Below, one piece after another: positions 28,346 through 37,079 of a stretch of DNA of 64,000 nucleotides (within the stretch, counting starts at the first letter, position 1; each line of letters starts with the position of its first letter). The DNA is taken from assembly GCF_028748065.1 (NCBI RefSeq), contig NZ_CP118166.1, forward strand, positions 449,501 to 513,500, given 5' to 3'. Made by a program: the position numbers and the translations under genes. A model generated the notes under the pieces. That model was given only the letters and a program-made list of their open reading frames with translations. It made no database searches and was not told the origin of the DNA. This DNA is from Hyphococcus flavus (GTDB taxonomy: Bacteria; Pseudomonadota; Alphaproteobacteria; Caulobacterales; Parvularculaceae).

Positions 28346-28439
28346 CACCCCGACGCAAGTCGGGGCCCAGCTTACAAACAAGGCTGGCAAAGTTCGGCTC
28401 TTGGCTTGACTGGATCCCGGCTTTCGCCGGGAAGAGCGG
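28346..28439. repeat. palindromic intergenic repeat, copy 2
   Basis: Hairpin CCCCGAC-GCAA-GTCGGGG (28348-28365) with CCCAG, a variable middle, then CTGGAT and hairpin CCCGGC-TTTC-GCCGGG (28416-28431) ending AAGAGCGG. It has the same architecture and near-identical stems as the copy at 22715-22810. Both loops differ by compensated or loop-only changes, while the stems are conserved. It lies downstream of the coiled-coil gene. Confidence 0.75.
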
Positions 28440-28489
28440 AGGTGTAATGCTATCGTTTCAGAGAGTTTTTTCTAAGAAGAGTTCTTCGT

Positions 28490-29080
28490 GTGAAAAAGGC
28501 CAAATCGCCCGACGATTATTTCAAGAAGCTGGACCAGTGGGGCCCAGAGCTCCGCAAGCTGCGTGAAATCATCAACGCCACTGAGCTTGTTGAAGAGATA
28601 AAGTGGGGCATGCCCTGTTATACATTTAACGGCAAGAATGTCGTGGGCGTCTGTGGCTTTAAATCCCATTTCGGACTCTGGTTTTATCAGGGCGCGCTGT
28701 TGAAAGACGAAAAGAAAATTCTGATCAACGCGCAGGAAGGCAAAACCAAGGCCATGCGGCAATGGCGGATGACATCAGCCGCCGACATCAAACCACAGAT
28801 TATCAAGCGCTATTTGAAAGAATCGATTGCGCTCGCAAGGGACGGCAAGGAAATTAAACCGGCGCGCAAAAAACCGCTCGCCATGCCGCCGGAACTTGAA
28901 AACGCGCTTTCAAAAAACAAGCGCGCCGCAACAGCTTTTGAGAAGCTGACGCCGGGCCTTAAGCGCGAATACGCCGATTACATCGCTGAGGCCAAACGCG
29001 CCGACACAAAAGAGCGTCGCATCAAAAAGATTATGCCAATGATCGCCAAAGGCGCTGGGCTTAACGACAAGTATCGTTAA
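28490..29080 (+). CDS. DUF1801 / YdeI-OmpD-associated family protein
   Basis: A 196-residue soluble protein with an N-terminal DUF1801 (YdhG-like) domain: the EIKWGMPCYTFNGKNVVGVCGFKSHFGLWFYQGALL region (read in parts) is typical. A C-terminal YdeI/OmdA-like extension follows (ALSKNKRAATAFEKLTPGLKREYADYIAEAK with ERRIKKIMPMIAKG). Members are annotated as iron-chaperone or bacteriocin-protection proteins, but the function is poorly defined. It starts with GTG at 28490. It follows a palindromic repeat and is probably monocistronic. Confidence 0.83.
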   Translation: MKKAKSPDDYFKKLDQWGPELRKLREIINATELVEEIKWGMPCYTFNGKNVVGVCGFKSHFGLWFYQGALLKDEKKILINAQEGKTKAMRQWRMTSAADIKPQIIKRYLKESIALARDGKEIKPARKKPLAMPPELENALSKNKRAATAFEKLTPGLKREYADYIAEAKRADTKERRIKKIMPMIAKGAGLNDKYR

Positions 29081-29091
29081 GCCGCAAGGCG

Positions 29092-29538
29092 TCAATGGGC
29101 GACCGTGACGTCTGTGATGTCGGCCAGCAATTCTTCGCCGCACATGACCACAACGGCGCGATATTGTTCAGCGATGGCCGGACCGTCATAACGCACTTCT
29201 TCCGTTGTGATGACTTGCGCAGCCATGCCGTCGGGCGGCGTTGCGGTGAGATGCAAACGCTGCATGGGGATCGCGCTGCGGTCAGCAACGCCAACGCTCC
29301 ATTCGAAAGTATAACCGGGCGTTGGCGTATCAACCTCGCCCATGACGATCAGCGTTCGTTGCGCATCGGGCCCCGGCATGGCGTTGACCCATGCTTTCCA
29401 GCCGCGGCTGTCAACGATCGGGCATGTGGTCGGTTGGCCCGCATCCGGCAGATCGCCGTCCGGCGTTTCAACATTGTTAGAGCATGCCTGCGCGGCGATA
29501 AAAGCGGACGCAACAATAAACGGCGTGGAAAATTTCAT
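29092..29538 (-). CDS. putative lipoprotein of unknown function
   Basis: A 148-residue exported protein. The chosen ATG at 29538 opens MKFSTPFIVASAFIAAQACS, a signal peptide ending in a weak lipobox (AQAC), and has GAGGG eight bases upstream. The mature part (GWKAWVNAMPGPDAQRTLIVMGEVDTPTPGY and following, quoted in part) looks like a small beta-rich domain; I do not recognise a named family. It lies just downstream of the Mla-type operon on the same strand, 87 bases after the auxiliary lipoprotein, so weak cotranscription is possible. Confidence 0.65.
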   Translation of the reverse strand: MKFSTPFIVASAFIAAQACSNNVETPDGDLPDAGQPTTCPIVDSRGWKAWVNAMPGPDAQRTLIVMGEVDTPTPGYTFEWSVGVADRSAIPMQRLHLTATPPDGMAAQVITTEEVRYDGPAIAEQYRAVVVMCGEELLADITDVTVAH

Positions 29539-29625
29539 GATCATGGCCCTCTCTCGCATCTCATGAGAGAAATAGCCCCGTATGCTCATGATTGAAATGC
29601 CGCAAACCTTACGTCGCGGCAAGGA

Positions 29626-30249
29626 TCAGCCAGTTGCGCCGCGGGCCGCCACCCCTTCTGCGTATGACCATTCAACGATACTGGTCAAAATCTCGCCGAA
29701 CGCCGCTTCAAACCCGTCATAAACTGCGTTCGGATTTGTTGAACCGGCGTTACCCCGGCCTTCGAATTTGCGGGCTGCGTAAACCGTTCCCTTGCCATCG
29801 GTCAGCCGCGCATAAACTTCTACAACCGCGTTCTTGCCGTTGCTGACATCGAGCTCCATGCGGCGAATATCCGTTTGCAGAACAATATCCGCGACCGGAA
29901 GGGCAAGCCTGTCGCCGACCGAGATAATCCGGCCAGCGTCTTCAAACGTCTGGGTCAACGCCGTCTGGAAAAGTCTTGGCGCCCGGTCGGCCCATTCGGC
30001 GCCGCCGAGATATTCGATCCGGCCTGGCGCAGGCGCAACGGCGATGCGCACCGTATCGTAAACTCGTGTAGCGCGCGGGTCGTCGATAACGAGCGACCAG
30101 TTCAGCGGCGCCCCGGAAAGCGCTTCAGTATTCGCCGCCTCAATATGAAAGCGCGGTTTCGGCGGCGCAGCCTCCGGCAATACGGAAACACAGCCAATCG
30201 CGAATAGAGGCGCGGCGCAGGCGAAAATCCTTACGAGGCGGTTCATCAT
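29626..30249 (-). CDS. ABC-type transport auxiliary lipoprotein (MlaC/PqiC-like component)
   Basis: A 207-residue lipoprotein with signal peptide ending in the lipobox FAIGC. The mature part fits the ABC-transport auxiliary component family: YDTVRIAVAPAPGRIEYLGGAEWADRAPRLFQTALTQTFEDAG is the typical core (read in parts), followed by LQTDIRRMELD. These proteins sit on the outer-membrane side of MCE transporters. It overlaps the mlaD-like gene by four bases and ends a four-gene operon. Confidence 0.85.
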   Translation of the reverse strand: MMNRLVRIFACAAPLFAIGCVSVLPEAAPPKPRFHIEAANTEALSGAPLNWSLVIDDPRATRVYDTVRIAVAPAPGRIEYLGGAEWADRAPRLFQTALTQTFEDAGRIISVGDRLALPVADIVLQTDIRRMELDVSNGKNAVVEVYARLTDGKGTVYAARKFEGRGNAGSTNPNAVYDGFEAAFGEILTSIVEWSYAEGVAARGATG

Positions 30250-31169
30250 TCCTCTTCCCCTACATATTCGGGCGCACGCTCGCCAAAGAAATAAGCGTTC
30301 GGATCGCGATCGATCTCGCGCAGCATGGCGTCAAGCGTACGCAACAACCGCCGCGCCTCGCCGAGCGCCGGCGCCACCTGCCCCAACCCTTGATCGGCGA
30401 ATAGTCTTAGTGACGCACGGTTTTCATTGGTGATCGCACGCAGATCCGTCATCAGCGCTCGGGATTCGGTCAGCAAGGCTTCGACTTCTTCCATGGTCGC
30501 GGGCGCATCAGACTCCATAAACGTTTGCAGTCCAGTGGCCGCTGCATCGAGTTTGTTGGTGACTTGCGCCAGATCGCTGGTGATGGTGTTGATGCTTCTC
30601 AGCGTTTCAGAAATTTCTTCGTCATTTTCCGCAAAGACTGCGGTCATGGTTTCTATATTCGCGATGATGCCGGAGATGCCGTTGATATTGTCATCGGATA
30701 AAAGCCGGTTCGCTTGCGCCATGACATCGCCCGACCCTTCGAGAAAAGCAGCAAAGCCCGACGTGTCAGCGCGAATGTTTGGCGCATTCTCATCGCTGAC
30801 ATCCTTTAACAAAGGCGCATTGGCCGAACCGCCGACAAATTGAATGATGGCGAGACCGGTAAAGCCGACAAATTCCAGTTCGGCCTTCGTGTCGGTTTTA
30901 ACGGGCGTGTCTCTATCAACGCGTACGCGCGCAATCACGATTGACGGATCATCGGGGTCAATTGAAAGCTCATCAACCTCACCCTTCTGAATCCCGTTGA
31001 AACGCACCGCGGCGCCGACCGACAGGCCCGATACGCGCTCGGTGAAAATAATATCGTATTCGTCGAATTCACGTTGAGACTGGCCAAGCCACAATATGAA
31101 CAAGAACGCAGCCGCGATCGAGATCATGACGAAAGCGCCGATCATCACATATGGCGCGCGCGTTTCCAT
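30246..31169 (-). CDS. MlaD family protein of an MCE lipid ABC transporter
   Basis: A 307-residue MCE protein with one N-terminal anchor (VMIGAFVMISIAAAFLFILW), an MCE domain (YDIIFTERVSGLSVGAAVRFNGIQKGEV) and a long helical C-terminal part (about 160-290) that would form the central channel helices of the hexamer. It is about twice the length of the stand-alone MlaD at 12.5-13.0 kb, so the two belong to different subgroups. It is coupled by overlap to the lipoprotein downstream and follows mlaF by 13 bases. Confidence 0.9.
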   Translation of the reverse strand: METRAPYVMIGAFVMISIAAAFLFILWLGQSQREFDEYDIIFTERVSGLSVGAAVRFNGIQKGEVDELSIDPDDPSIVIARVRVDRDTPVKTDTKAELEFVGFTGLAIIQFVGGSANAPLLKDVSDENAPNIRADTSGFAAFLEGSGDVMAQANRLLSDDNINGISGIIANIETMTAVFAENDEEISETLRSINTITSDLAQVTNKLDAAATGLQTFMESDAPATMEEVEALLTESRALMTDLRAITNENRASLRLFADQGLGQVAPALGEARRLLRTLDAMLREIDRDPNAYFFGERAPEYVGEEE

Positions 31170-31182
31170 ACTCTACTACCCC

Positions 31183-31971
31183 TCAGCTCGCTTTATGTTC
31201 GAGCGCAGCCCTTCCCCTGGGCCCTGAAAAATACTCCGCGATCCAGGGATGATCCGCTTGCCGAACATCGTCGAGCGGACCACAGGCGATGACGCGTTTT
31301 TCAGCGAGCACCGCCACCCGGTCGCAGGTTGCATGTAGCGTATCAAGATCATGGGTTACCATAAACACTGTTAACCCTAAGGATTCCTTGAGATTTACGA
31401 TCAGTTCATCGAATTTCGCCGCTCCAATCGGGTCAAGTCCGGCGGTCGGCTCGTCAAGAAAGACGATTTCCGGATCGAGCGCGAGCGCCCGGGCGAGCCC
31501 AGCGCGTTTACGCATGCCGCCAGAAAGTTCTGACGGAAATTTCGATCCCGCCTCTTCCGGCAAGCCAGACATGGATATTTTGAGAGCGGCGATATCCTTA
31601 GCCAATTCTTCAGGAACATTAAGATGTTCTCTAATCGGCGCCATGACGTTTTGCGCCACGGTCATCGACGAAAAGAGCGCGCCGCCCTGAAAGAGGACGC
31701 CCCAACGCTGTTCAATGGCGAGACGTTCTGCATGGTCCGCCTCATAGTAATTTTGACCGAAGATTTTTACGTCGCCTTCGCTTGGCGGCTTGAGCCCGAT
31801 GATCGCGCGCATGAGCACTGACTTGCCCGTACCGGAGCCGCCAACAACACCGAGAATTTCGCCCTCACGCACGTTGAGGTCGAGATTTTCATGCACGACA
31901 AAATCGCCGAACTGGGTCTTCAAACCCTCGACATCAATCACGTGTGTGTATTCGCCCCCCGAATTCGTCAA
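31183..31971 (-). CDS. ABC transporter ATP-binding protein, MlaF type
   Basis: A 262-residue ATPase with Walker A GGSGTGKS, signature LSGGMRKRAGLARAL and Walker B EIVFLDEPTAGLDP, followed by the D-loop and H-loop (MVTHDLDTL). The LSGGMRKR form is that of MlaF/Ttg2A lipid-transport ATPases. It powers the STAS-MlaE permease encoded just upstream, with which it overlaps by four bases. Confidence 0.93.
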   Translation of the reverse strand: MTNSGGEYTHVIDVEGLKTQFGDFVVHENLDLNVREGEILGVVGGSGTGKSVLMRAIIGLKPPSEGDVKIFGQNYYEADHAERLAIEQRWGVLFQGGALFSSMTVAQNVMAPIREHLNVPEELAKDIAALKISMSGLPEEAGSKFPSELSGGMRKRAGLARALALDPEIVFLDEPTAGLDPIGAAKFDELIVNLKESLGLTVFMVTHDLDTLHATCDRVAVLAEKRVIACGPLDDVRQADHPWIAEYFSGPRGRAALEHKAS

Positions 31972-33104
31972 AAATCAATCTCCAAAAAGAACATGGCGAA
32001 GAACGCATCGATCAGAATGACAAGAAAGAGCGCCTGTACCACAGAAAGCGTCGTACGCTGACCAAGGGATTCTGCGCTGCCTTCGACCTCCATCCCCTGA
32101 TAGCAGCCGACGACCGCAATCACGAAAGCAAAGAACGGCGCCTTGATAAGGCCCGACCAGAAATGGCTCATGATGATAGTTTCCTGAGTGCGCACCATGA
32201 AAAGCGCAGGCGAGATATCCATGGCGAGCCAGGCGACCAGCCCGCCGCCGATCATGCCCAGCATCGCGGCGATAAACGCGATCACCGGCAGCATGATGAC
32301 AAGCGCAAGAACGCGCGGCAGCACTAGTACTTCCAGCGGGTCGAGCCCCAGAACGCGCATGGCGTCAATCTCTTCACGGATTTTCATGGAACCGATTTGT
32401 GCGGTGAAGGCGCTGCCCGAGCGGCCGGCGATCAGGATAGCGCTCAACAGCACCCCGAACTCCCGCAAAACAGAAATCCCTACCAGTTCCACGGTGAAGA
32501 TGTCCGCATTGAACATGCGCAAGATCTTCGCGCCCATGAACGCGACGACTGCGCCAATCAAAAAAGTCATCAGACCGATAATCGGGATCGCGTTAAGGCC
32601 CGCTTCTTCCATGTGGTGAACAGTAGACGTCCAGCGGATTCGCGAGGGATTCATGATGCCGCGCGCTGCGGTGCTCAGAATTTCACCGACAAAACTCAAA
32701 ATCGCCTGGCCCGCCAGAAACGCGTCAATAACGCCTTTGCCAAGGCGGCGCAGCACCGAAACAAATGCGTTACCTTGCAGCGGCTCAACATGGCACGGCG
32801 CAAGGTGCTCCTCGACCTGGCTTAACAGCGCGGCATGGGCTTCTTTGGCGCCGACGAATTTCGAGGCGCTGGTCCGCTGAGTGCAGGCGTGAAACGTCCG
32901 CTGTAAAACCATGGCGCCGGACGTATCGAGTTTTTCCACAGCCGACACGTCGATGACGATGTCTCGCCCGACCGAATCATCGGCGAAATCACGAAGCTTC
33001 TCGTCAATCACGCCGAGATAGCGCGCGCGCCAATCGCCGCGGGCGACTAAATTCATCACCCCCTGACGCATATCAATGTCGAAACTCGCCGCCGAATCCG
33101 TCAT
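31968..33104 (-). CDS. MlaE-type permease with N-terminal STAS domain
   Basis: A 378-residue protein fusing an STAS-like domain (about 1-100; VIDVSAVEKLDTSGAMVLQRTF) to an MlaE permease with five or six membrane spans (IGLMTFLIGAVVAFMGAKIL, LIAGRSGSAFTAQIGSMKIREEIDAMRVLG). In E. coli the STAS subunit MlaB is separate; here it is fused to the permease. The ATG at 33104 has AAGGAAG nine bases upstream and is preferred over a longer frame from 33182. It is the first gene of the STAS-mlaE, mlaF, mlaD, lipoprotein operon for inner-outer membrane lipid transport. Confidence 0.92.
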   Translation of the reverse strand: MTDSAASFDIDMRQGVMNLVARGDWRARYLGVIDEKLRDFADDSVGRDIVIDVSAVEKLDTSGAMVLQRTFHACTQRTSASKFVGAKEAHAALLSQVEEHLAPCHVEPLQGNAFVSVLRRLGKGVIDAFLAGQAILSFVGEILSTAARGIMNPSRIRWTSTVHHMEEAGLNAIPIIGLMTFLIGAVVAFMGAKILRMFNADIFTVELVGISVLREFGVLLSAILIAGRSGSAFTAQIGSMKIREEIDAMRVLGLDPLEVLVLPRVLALVIMLPVIAFIAAMLGMIGGGLVAWLAMDISPALFMVRTQETIIMSHFWSGLIKAPFFAFVIAVVGCYQGMEVEGSAESLGQRTTLSVVQALFLVILIDAFFAMFFLEIDF

Positions 33105-33106
33105 TA

Positions 33107-33140
33107 TTAACACTTCCTTAAGAGTCCGGGCCCCGGCCCG
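33107..33140 (-). promoter_or_regulatory. leader element of the Mla operon: GC hairpin plus RBS, with a CtrA-like motif
   Basis: Two motifs lie directly before the mlaE ATG. The 15-base GC palindrome at 33126-33140 is identical to one at the same distance before the NSS transporter gene. TTAA-N7-TTAA at 33107-33121 matches the CtrA box form but includes the AAGGAAG ribosome-binding site, so it may be coincidental. A further inverted repeat CAGGAT / ATCCTG lies at 33166-33186 towards the divergent CHASE2 gene. Confidence 0.35.
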
Positions 33141-33225
33141 CCCCTTGCAGTGATATGCTTTACAGCAGGATAATAAAATCATCCTGAATAGGGGCTGGAT
33201 TGTGTGCTAAGGCTCAAATGAGGGC

Positions 33226-35493
33226 GTGAAAGGGTCTTTTTTGTCCAACCGTATGTTTTCAAAGCCATTTCAGTGGTTGACGGCGCTGCCCTTGTTAATG
33301 GTCACGGGCGCGCTGGCGGTGATAGCGCTCGGCACGCTGGCCGGGGCGCAATCGCCTGACGCGCAATGGCGCGAGCGGTTGTTTGATTATTTCCAGCGGT
33401 TGGACCCTTCCGATGGAGACGCATCGGAAAATTTTCATCTCGTCCTCATCGACCGCGAGAGCATTGAAGCTGTCGGTCCATGGCCATGGCCGCGCACGGT
33501 ATTGGCCGATGTGGTCGAAGCGGCGAACGGCGCAGGCGCCAAAGGCGTCATCGTGACAGAAGCGGTGGATTCCCCCGACCCACTCTCTCCCGAAACCATC
33601 GGCGAGTTCTGGCTTTCAGGCGCCCGTGACGAAGCCTTTGCAGAACAACTGGCGCTATTACCCCGCACCGATGAAAGACTTGCCGAAGCCTTTCAGGGCG
33701 TTAGCGGTTCGGTTGGCGTCAGCGCCGTCCCCCCTGCGGACCCGAACCGTTCGGCTTCGCTATTGCGAAGCGACATAAAACGCGCTTCCTGGCTGGAAAC
33801 GGGCGCAAACGGCGGAGAGTTTCTCGCCCTGCCCGCTGCACGTTATTTCTACGCCATCAATCCGCAGCTTGCCGAAACAGCGCGGCCTTCAGTTTCCGCC
33901 TTGCCCGTGGACAAGGACGGCGTCTTTCGGCGCACGCCATTATTGTGGTCGCTAAATGAAGCGCCAACGCCTTCGGTTGCGCTTGAAGCGGCGCGACTTG
34001 CCCTCAATGTGCAGACAGTCACCGCGAATGCCCGGGCCTCTGGCGCCCACTCGCAAGGACGCATTCTGGAAAGCGTTGATCTAGGCGAACGCTCACTTGA
34101 CGTCAGCGACACCTCTTCATTGAGATTATATCTGCCAAAGCGAATTGCCGTTCCCTCAACATCGGCGTCACGTCTCTTGAACGGATTAGATTCCAACTCA
34201 CAGCTAGACGGCGCTGTTGTGCTGATTGGTCTTGATACGGAGCTTGGCGAGGCCGTCAGAACCGCGCGCGGTGACCTGTCGCGTCCTGCCGCCCACGCCT
34301 TGACCGCAGCGCAAATCGCATCCGGCGAGACGCCGAAGCGTCCGTTATGGACAGGCTATATCGAAGCCTTGGCGGTCATGTTGTTTGGCGCGGCGGCGAT
34401 CATGACAGCGCAACGGCTTGAATTCTGGCAAGCGGCAGGCTTTGCGGCGCTTATTTCGGTTATCCTGCTGCTCGGCGCGTTCGCGGCGTTTGCCTTTGGC
34501 GATCTGCTTATCAATCCGTTGCCGCCGGCGACAGCTCTGTTCCTCGGCGCCTTTACGGTTGCGGGGGGCCGCTCCATCGGCGGCGTGTTACGTGACGATA
34601 ATCTGCGCGGCTCGTTTCATGACACGCTGCCCGAAACCGCCATGAAACGCCTGCGCGACGATGCTGCAACGGACATTCTCAAAGGCGTGCGCCGGCCTAT
34701 CACCGTTCTCGCATGCGAGCTTAGAATCGCGGACGAAGACTTGCGCACCATGGAAACCCTGCCGGACGAAGTCACCAAGCTTCTTGCGGCGGCGAGCCTT
34801 GATTTGCGCCAGACCATTATCGCCACAGGCGGCGCCGCCGATCAGGCCGACGGCGGACGCATGTACGCCTATTACAACGCGCCGCTCGAAATCGCGGATC
34901 ATCCTCAGGCCGGGTGCGCCGCCGCGCTGCGTCTGATCGAGAGCATGGACAAAATCAACGCGGACCTTGAGGAATCGAGCCGCACGCGCGGCATGCAAAT
35001 TCACCTTGCCATAGGCATCGCAACTGGCCCTTGCTTTATCGGCCCCATGGGTCATGGCCGTAACAATCGTTATTCAGCGGTCGGCCCGGCTGTCGATCGC
35101 GCTTCGTTCCTGCGCAGTCAGTCTGAGTTTTATGGCCCGGCTATGATCTGCGATGAAACGGTTCACAAGGAAACACATCATCATTTTGCCTATCTGGAAC
35201 TCGACAAGCTGAAACTGCGTGACGAAAAGCGCCCGGTTTCCGTTTACGCCCTGATCGGCAACCCCTTTATCAAATCTTCGAAAGCCTTCCGCGCACTTGA
35301 CGATTCACATCGGGAATTTTTGAAAGCCTACCGCGCGGGCGATATGACCAAGGCTAAGGATCTCTTGCAAAAATCCAAAAGCTCACCCGGCGCAAAAATC
35401 GCCCTCTTTGACATCTATGAAGAACGAATTGCCAAACTGACAGCGCGGGGCCTGCCCGAAGGTTGGGACGGCGTGCATTCGGCGGAATCATAG
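33226..35493 (+). CDS. CHASE2 domain protein with a degenerate adenylate/guanylate cyclase domain
   Basis: A 755-residue membrane protein with an N-terminal TM, a periplasmic CHASE2 sensor (about 35-370; LVLIDRESIEAVGPWPWPR is typical), two or three TM helices (about 375-450), then a class III cyclase-like domain (about 485-680). Key positions are altered: ITVLACEL has Glu where the first metal Asp is expected, and AVGPAVDRASFLR has Asp and Phe in place of the transition-state Asn and Arg. It probably does not make cyclic nucleotide. GTG at 33226 or ATG at 33253 could be the start. Confidence 0.85.
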   Translation: MKGSFLSNRMFSKPFQWLTALPLLMVTGALAVIALGTLAGAQSPDAQWRERLFDYFQRLDPSDGDASENFHLVLIDRESIEAVGPWPWPRTVLADVVEAANGAGAKGVIVTEAVDSPDPLSPETIGEFWLSGARDEAFAEQLALLPRTDERLAEAFQGVSGSVGVSAVPPADPNRSASLLRSDIKRASWLETGANGGEFLALPAARYFYAINPQLAETARPSVSALPVDKDGVFRRTPLLWSLNEAPTPSVALEAARLALNVQTVTANARASGAHSQGRILESVDLGERSLDVSDTSSLRLYLPKRIAVPSTSASRLLNGLDSNSQLDGAVVLIGLDTELGEAVRTARGDLSRPAAHALTAAQIASGETPKRPLWTGYIEALAVMLFGAAAIMTAQRLEFWQAAGFAALISVILLLGAFAAFAFGDLLINPLPPATALFLGAFTVAGGRSIGGVLRDDNLRGSFHDTLPETAMKRLRDDAATDILKGVRRPITVLACELRIADEDLRTMETLPDEVTKLLAAASLDLRQTIIATGGAADQADGGRMYAYYNAPLEIADHPQAGCAAALRLIESMDKINADLEESSRTRGMQIHLAIGIATGPCFIGPMGHGRNNRYSAVGPAVDRASFLRSQSEFYGPAMICDETVHKETHHHFAYLELDKLKLRDEKRPVSVYALIGNPFIKSSKAFRALDDSHREFLKAYRAGDMTKAKDLLQKSKSSPGAKIALFDIYEERIAKLTARGLPEGWDGVHSAES

Positions 35494-35542
35494 TCTAGGC
35501 TTCTGGTTCTAACTATCTTCTCTGTCTTGTGAGCTTACCATC

Positions 35543-36472
35543 ATGCGTTCAACGCTTCAGTCTATTGCTACGGCTCTGGTCGCCTTTCTTTTTACCGCAG
35601 CCTGCGCAGTGCAAACGCCAGCGGAACAGAACTGGCGGCAAGCCTTCACCACGTCGGAAGATGGAACTCGCATTGCTTACTACACGCGCGGCCCCGCTCA
35701 TGCGGGCGCGACGCCGCTGTTTGTCATATCAGGCGGACCCGGAAGCGACCACCGCTATATGCGGGTCGGCGGCGCGTTTGAAAAAATCGCAGAAACGCGC
35801 GCCGTTATCATGTTCGATCAACGCAGCACCGGCGCCTCTGATGCGGCGGGTGATGAACCAGAACTTCGTGATTGGGCGCAAGATGTGGAGGCCATCAGGG
35901 CCGCCACGGGCGCACAGCAGCTTGATCTCCTCGGTCATTCTTTCGGGGCCTATGTTGCGCTTGCTTATGCCGAGGAGTTTGGACCGCATGTGCGCAGCCT
36001 TGTCTTCGCAGGTTCCCCACCCCCAACGCTTGCTCAGAATGAACCGCTGCTGGGGCAGATCTATCCTGACCGCATCAGCGAATGGGTGGAAACCCGCCAG
36101 TCGCTCCCCGACCGGTTCAAGGCGCCTGAGATATCAGTCTTTTTCTCTATGGAATTTGTCAATCCCGATCTTGCGAAAGAATACGAAGCCGCAGTCGCAG
36201 GTTATGAATATAATATCGATGTGAACAACCGGCTACGCGGCGCCATGCAAGAGATAGACTTCACAGACTTGGTAAGCTCTTTCGAAAAACCGGCGCTGGT
36301 CATGCACGGACGCTTTGATGCTGTCATCGCGCCGTCGGTCGCGTGGCGGCTACACAACGCGCTTCCCAACTCCACATTTACTGTCGTTGAAGAAGCCGGA
36401 CATTTATTCTTTGTCGAAAAGCCCGACATGTTTGCTTCCGAACTGACGCAATTTCTCACATCACTCGATTGA
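35543..36472 (+). CDS. alpha/beta hydrolase lipoprotein
   Basis: A 309-residue alpha/beta hydrolase with a lipoprotein signal (lipobox FTAAC, Cys21). The oxyanion-hole segment ISGGPGSDHRY, the nucleophile elbow GHSFGAY with Ser near residue 134, a late Asp in MHGRFDAVIAP and the His in EAGHLFFVEKP complete the fold. The HGGPG-like loop is close to S33 prolyl iminopeptidases. As a lipoprotein it would work in the periplasm or outer membrane, probably on a small ester or peptide. Confidence 0.83.
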   Translation: MRSTLQSIATALVAFLFTAACAVQTPAEQNWRQAFTTSEDGTRIAYYTRGPAHAGATPLFVISGGPGSDHRYMRVGGAFEKIAETRAVIMFDQRSTGASDAAGDEPELRDWAQDVEAIRAATGAQQLDLLGHSFGAYVALAYAEEFGPHVRSLVFAGSPPPTLAQNEPLLGQIYPDRISEWVETRQSLPDRFKAPEISVFFSMEFVNPDLAKEYEAAVAGYEYNIDVNNRLRGAMQEIDFTDLVSSFEKPALVMHGRFDAVIAPSVAWRLHNALPNSTFTVVEEAGHLFFVEKPDMFASELTQFLTSLD

Positions 36473-36494
36473 TGGCGGGAGCGGCTTTTACCAC

Positions 36495-37001
36495 TCAAGG
36501 CGACACGCGGTTATAGATGAAAGACGCAGTCTTATCGCCTTCAAGCACGACGGCTGCGCGCATTTCGTCCGGCCCCGTCATTTTGAACGTCAGCCCATCG
36601 AAATAAACCGCGTTCTCACTTGTCTCGACCAGACGGAAAGCGACGTAGTCATCCTTTTCCTCCCACCCGGTTAAGTCCGGGTTGAAGTGCTTGATGCGCA
36701 TGACAAGCGAGCCCTGATCCTCGACAATCTGATAGAATTCATAAAACCACAGCGAACCGTCAGCTTTTGTTTGCCGGAATGCGCCGATCATTTGCCCATC
36801 CAAAGGCGGGGCGATGAATTCCTCCGACTGGCCGCCAAGGCCCGATCCCTTCCAATGGCCAACCAGCCAGGCGAGCTCGTCAACAGACGCTGGCGGCGAT
36901 GATGCGCCTTCTTCAAGCGTTTTGATTTCAACGCTCTCACCAGCCATTGCAGGCGCCGCAAGGCTTAGGGTGAACAGTAAAGCCGCTAACAATGAACGCA
37001 T
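36495..37001 (-). CDS. exported DUF6265-like protein
   Basis: A 168-residue secreted protein with signal peptide MRSLLAALLFTLSLAAPAMA. The mature part opens LAWLVGHWKGSGLGGQSEEF and continues MIGAFRQTKADGSLWFYEFYQI, the pattern of DUF6265 beta-barrel-like domains. The function is unknown; the fold is suggestive of ligand binding. AAGGAGAAAC precedes the ATG. It is convergent with the alpha/beta hydrolase. Confidence 0.8.
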   Translation of the reverse strand: MRSLLAALLFTLSLAAPAMAGESVEIKTLEEGASSPPASVDELAWLVGHWKGSGLGGQSEEFIAPPLDGQMIGAFRQTKADGSLWFYEFYQIVEDQGSLVMRIKHFNPDLTGWEEKDDYVAFRLVETSENAVYFDGLTFKMTGPDEMRAAVVLEGDKTASFIYNRVSP

Positions 37002-37079
37002 GAGTTTCTCCTTTATCCAGGCAGCTCACAGCAGCCTTTCTGTTCCCATGACGGATAGCCTCGAGAAAAATCGACAAAC

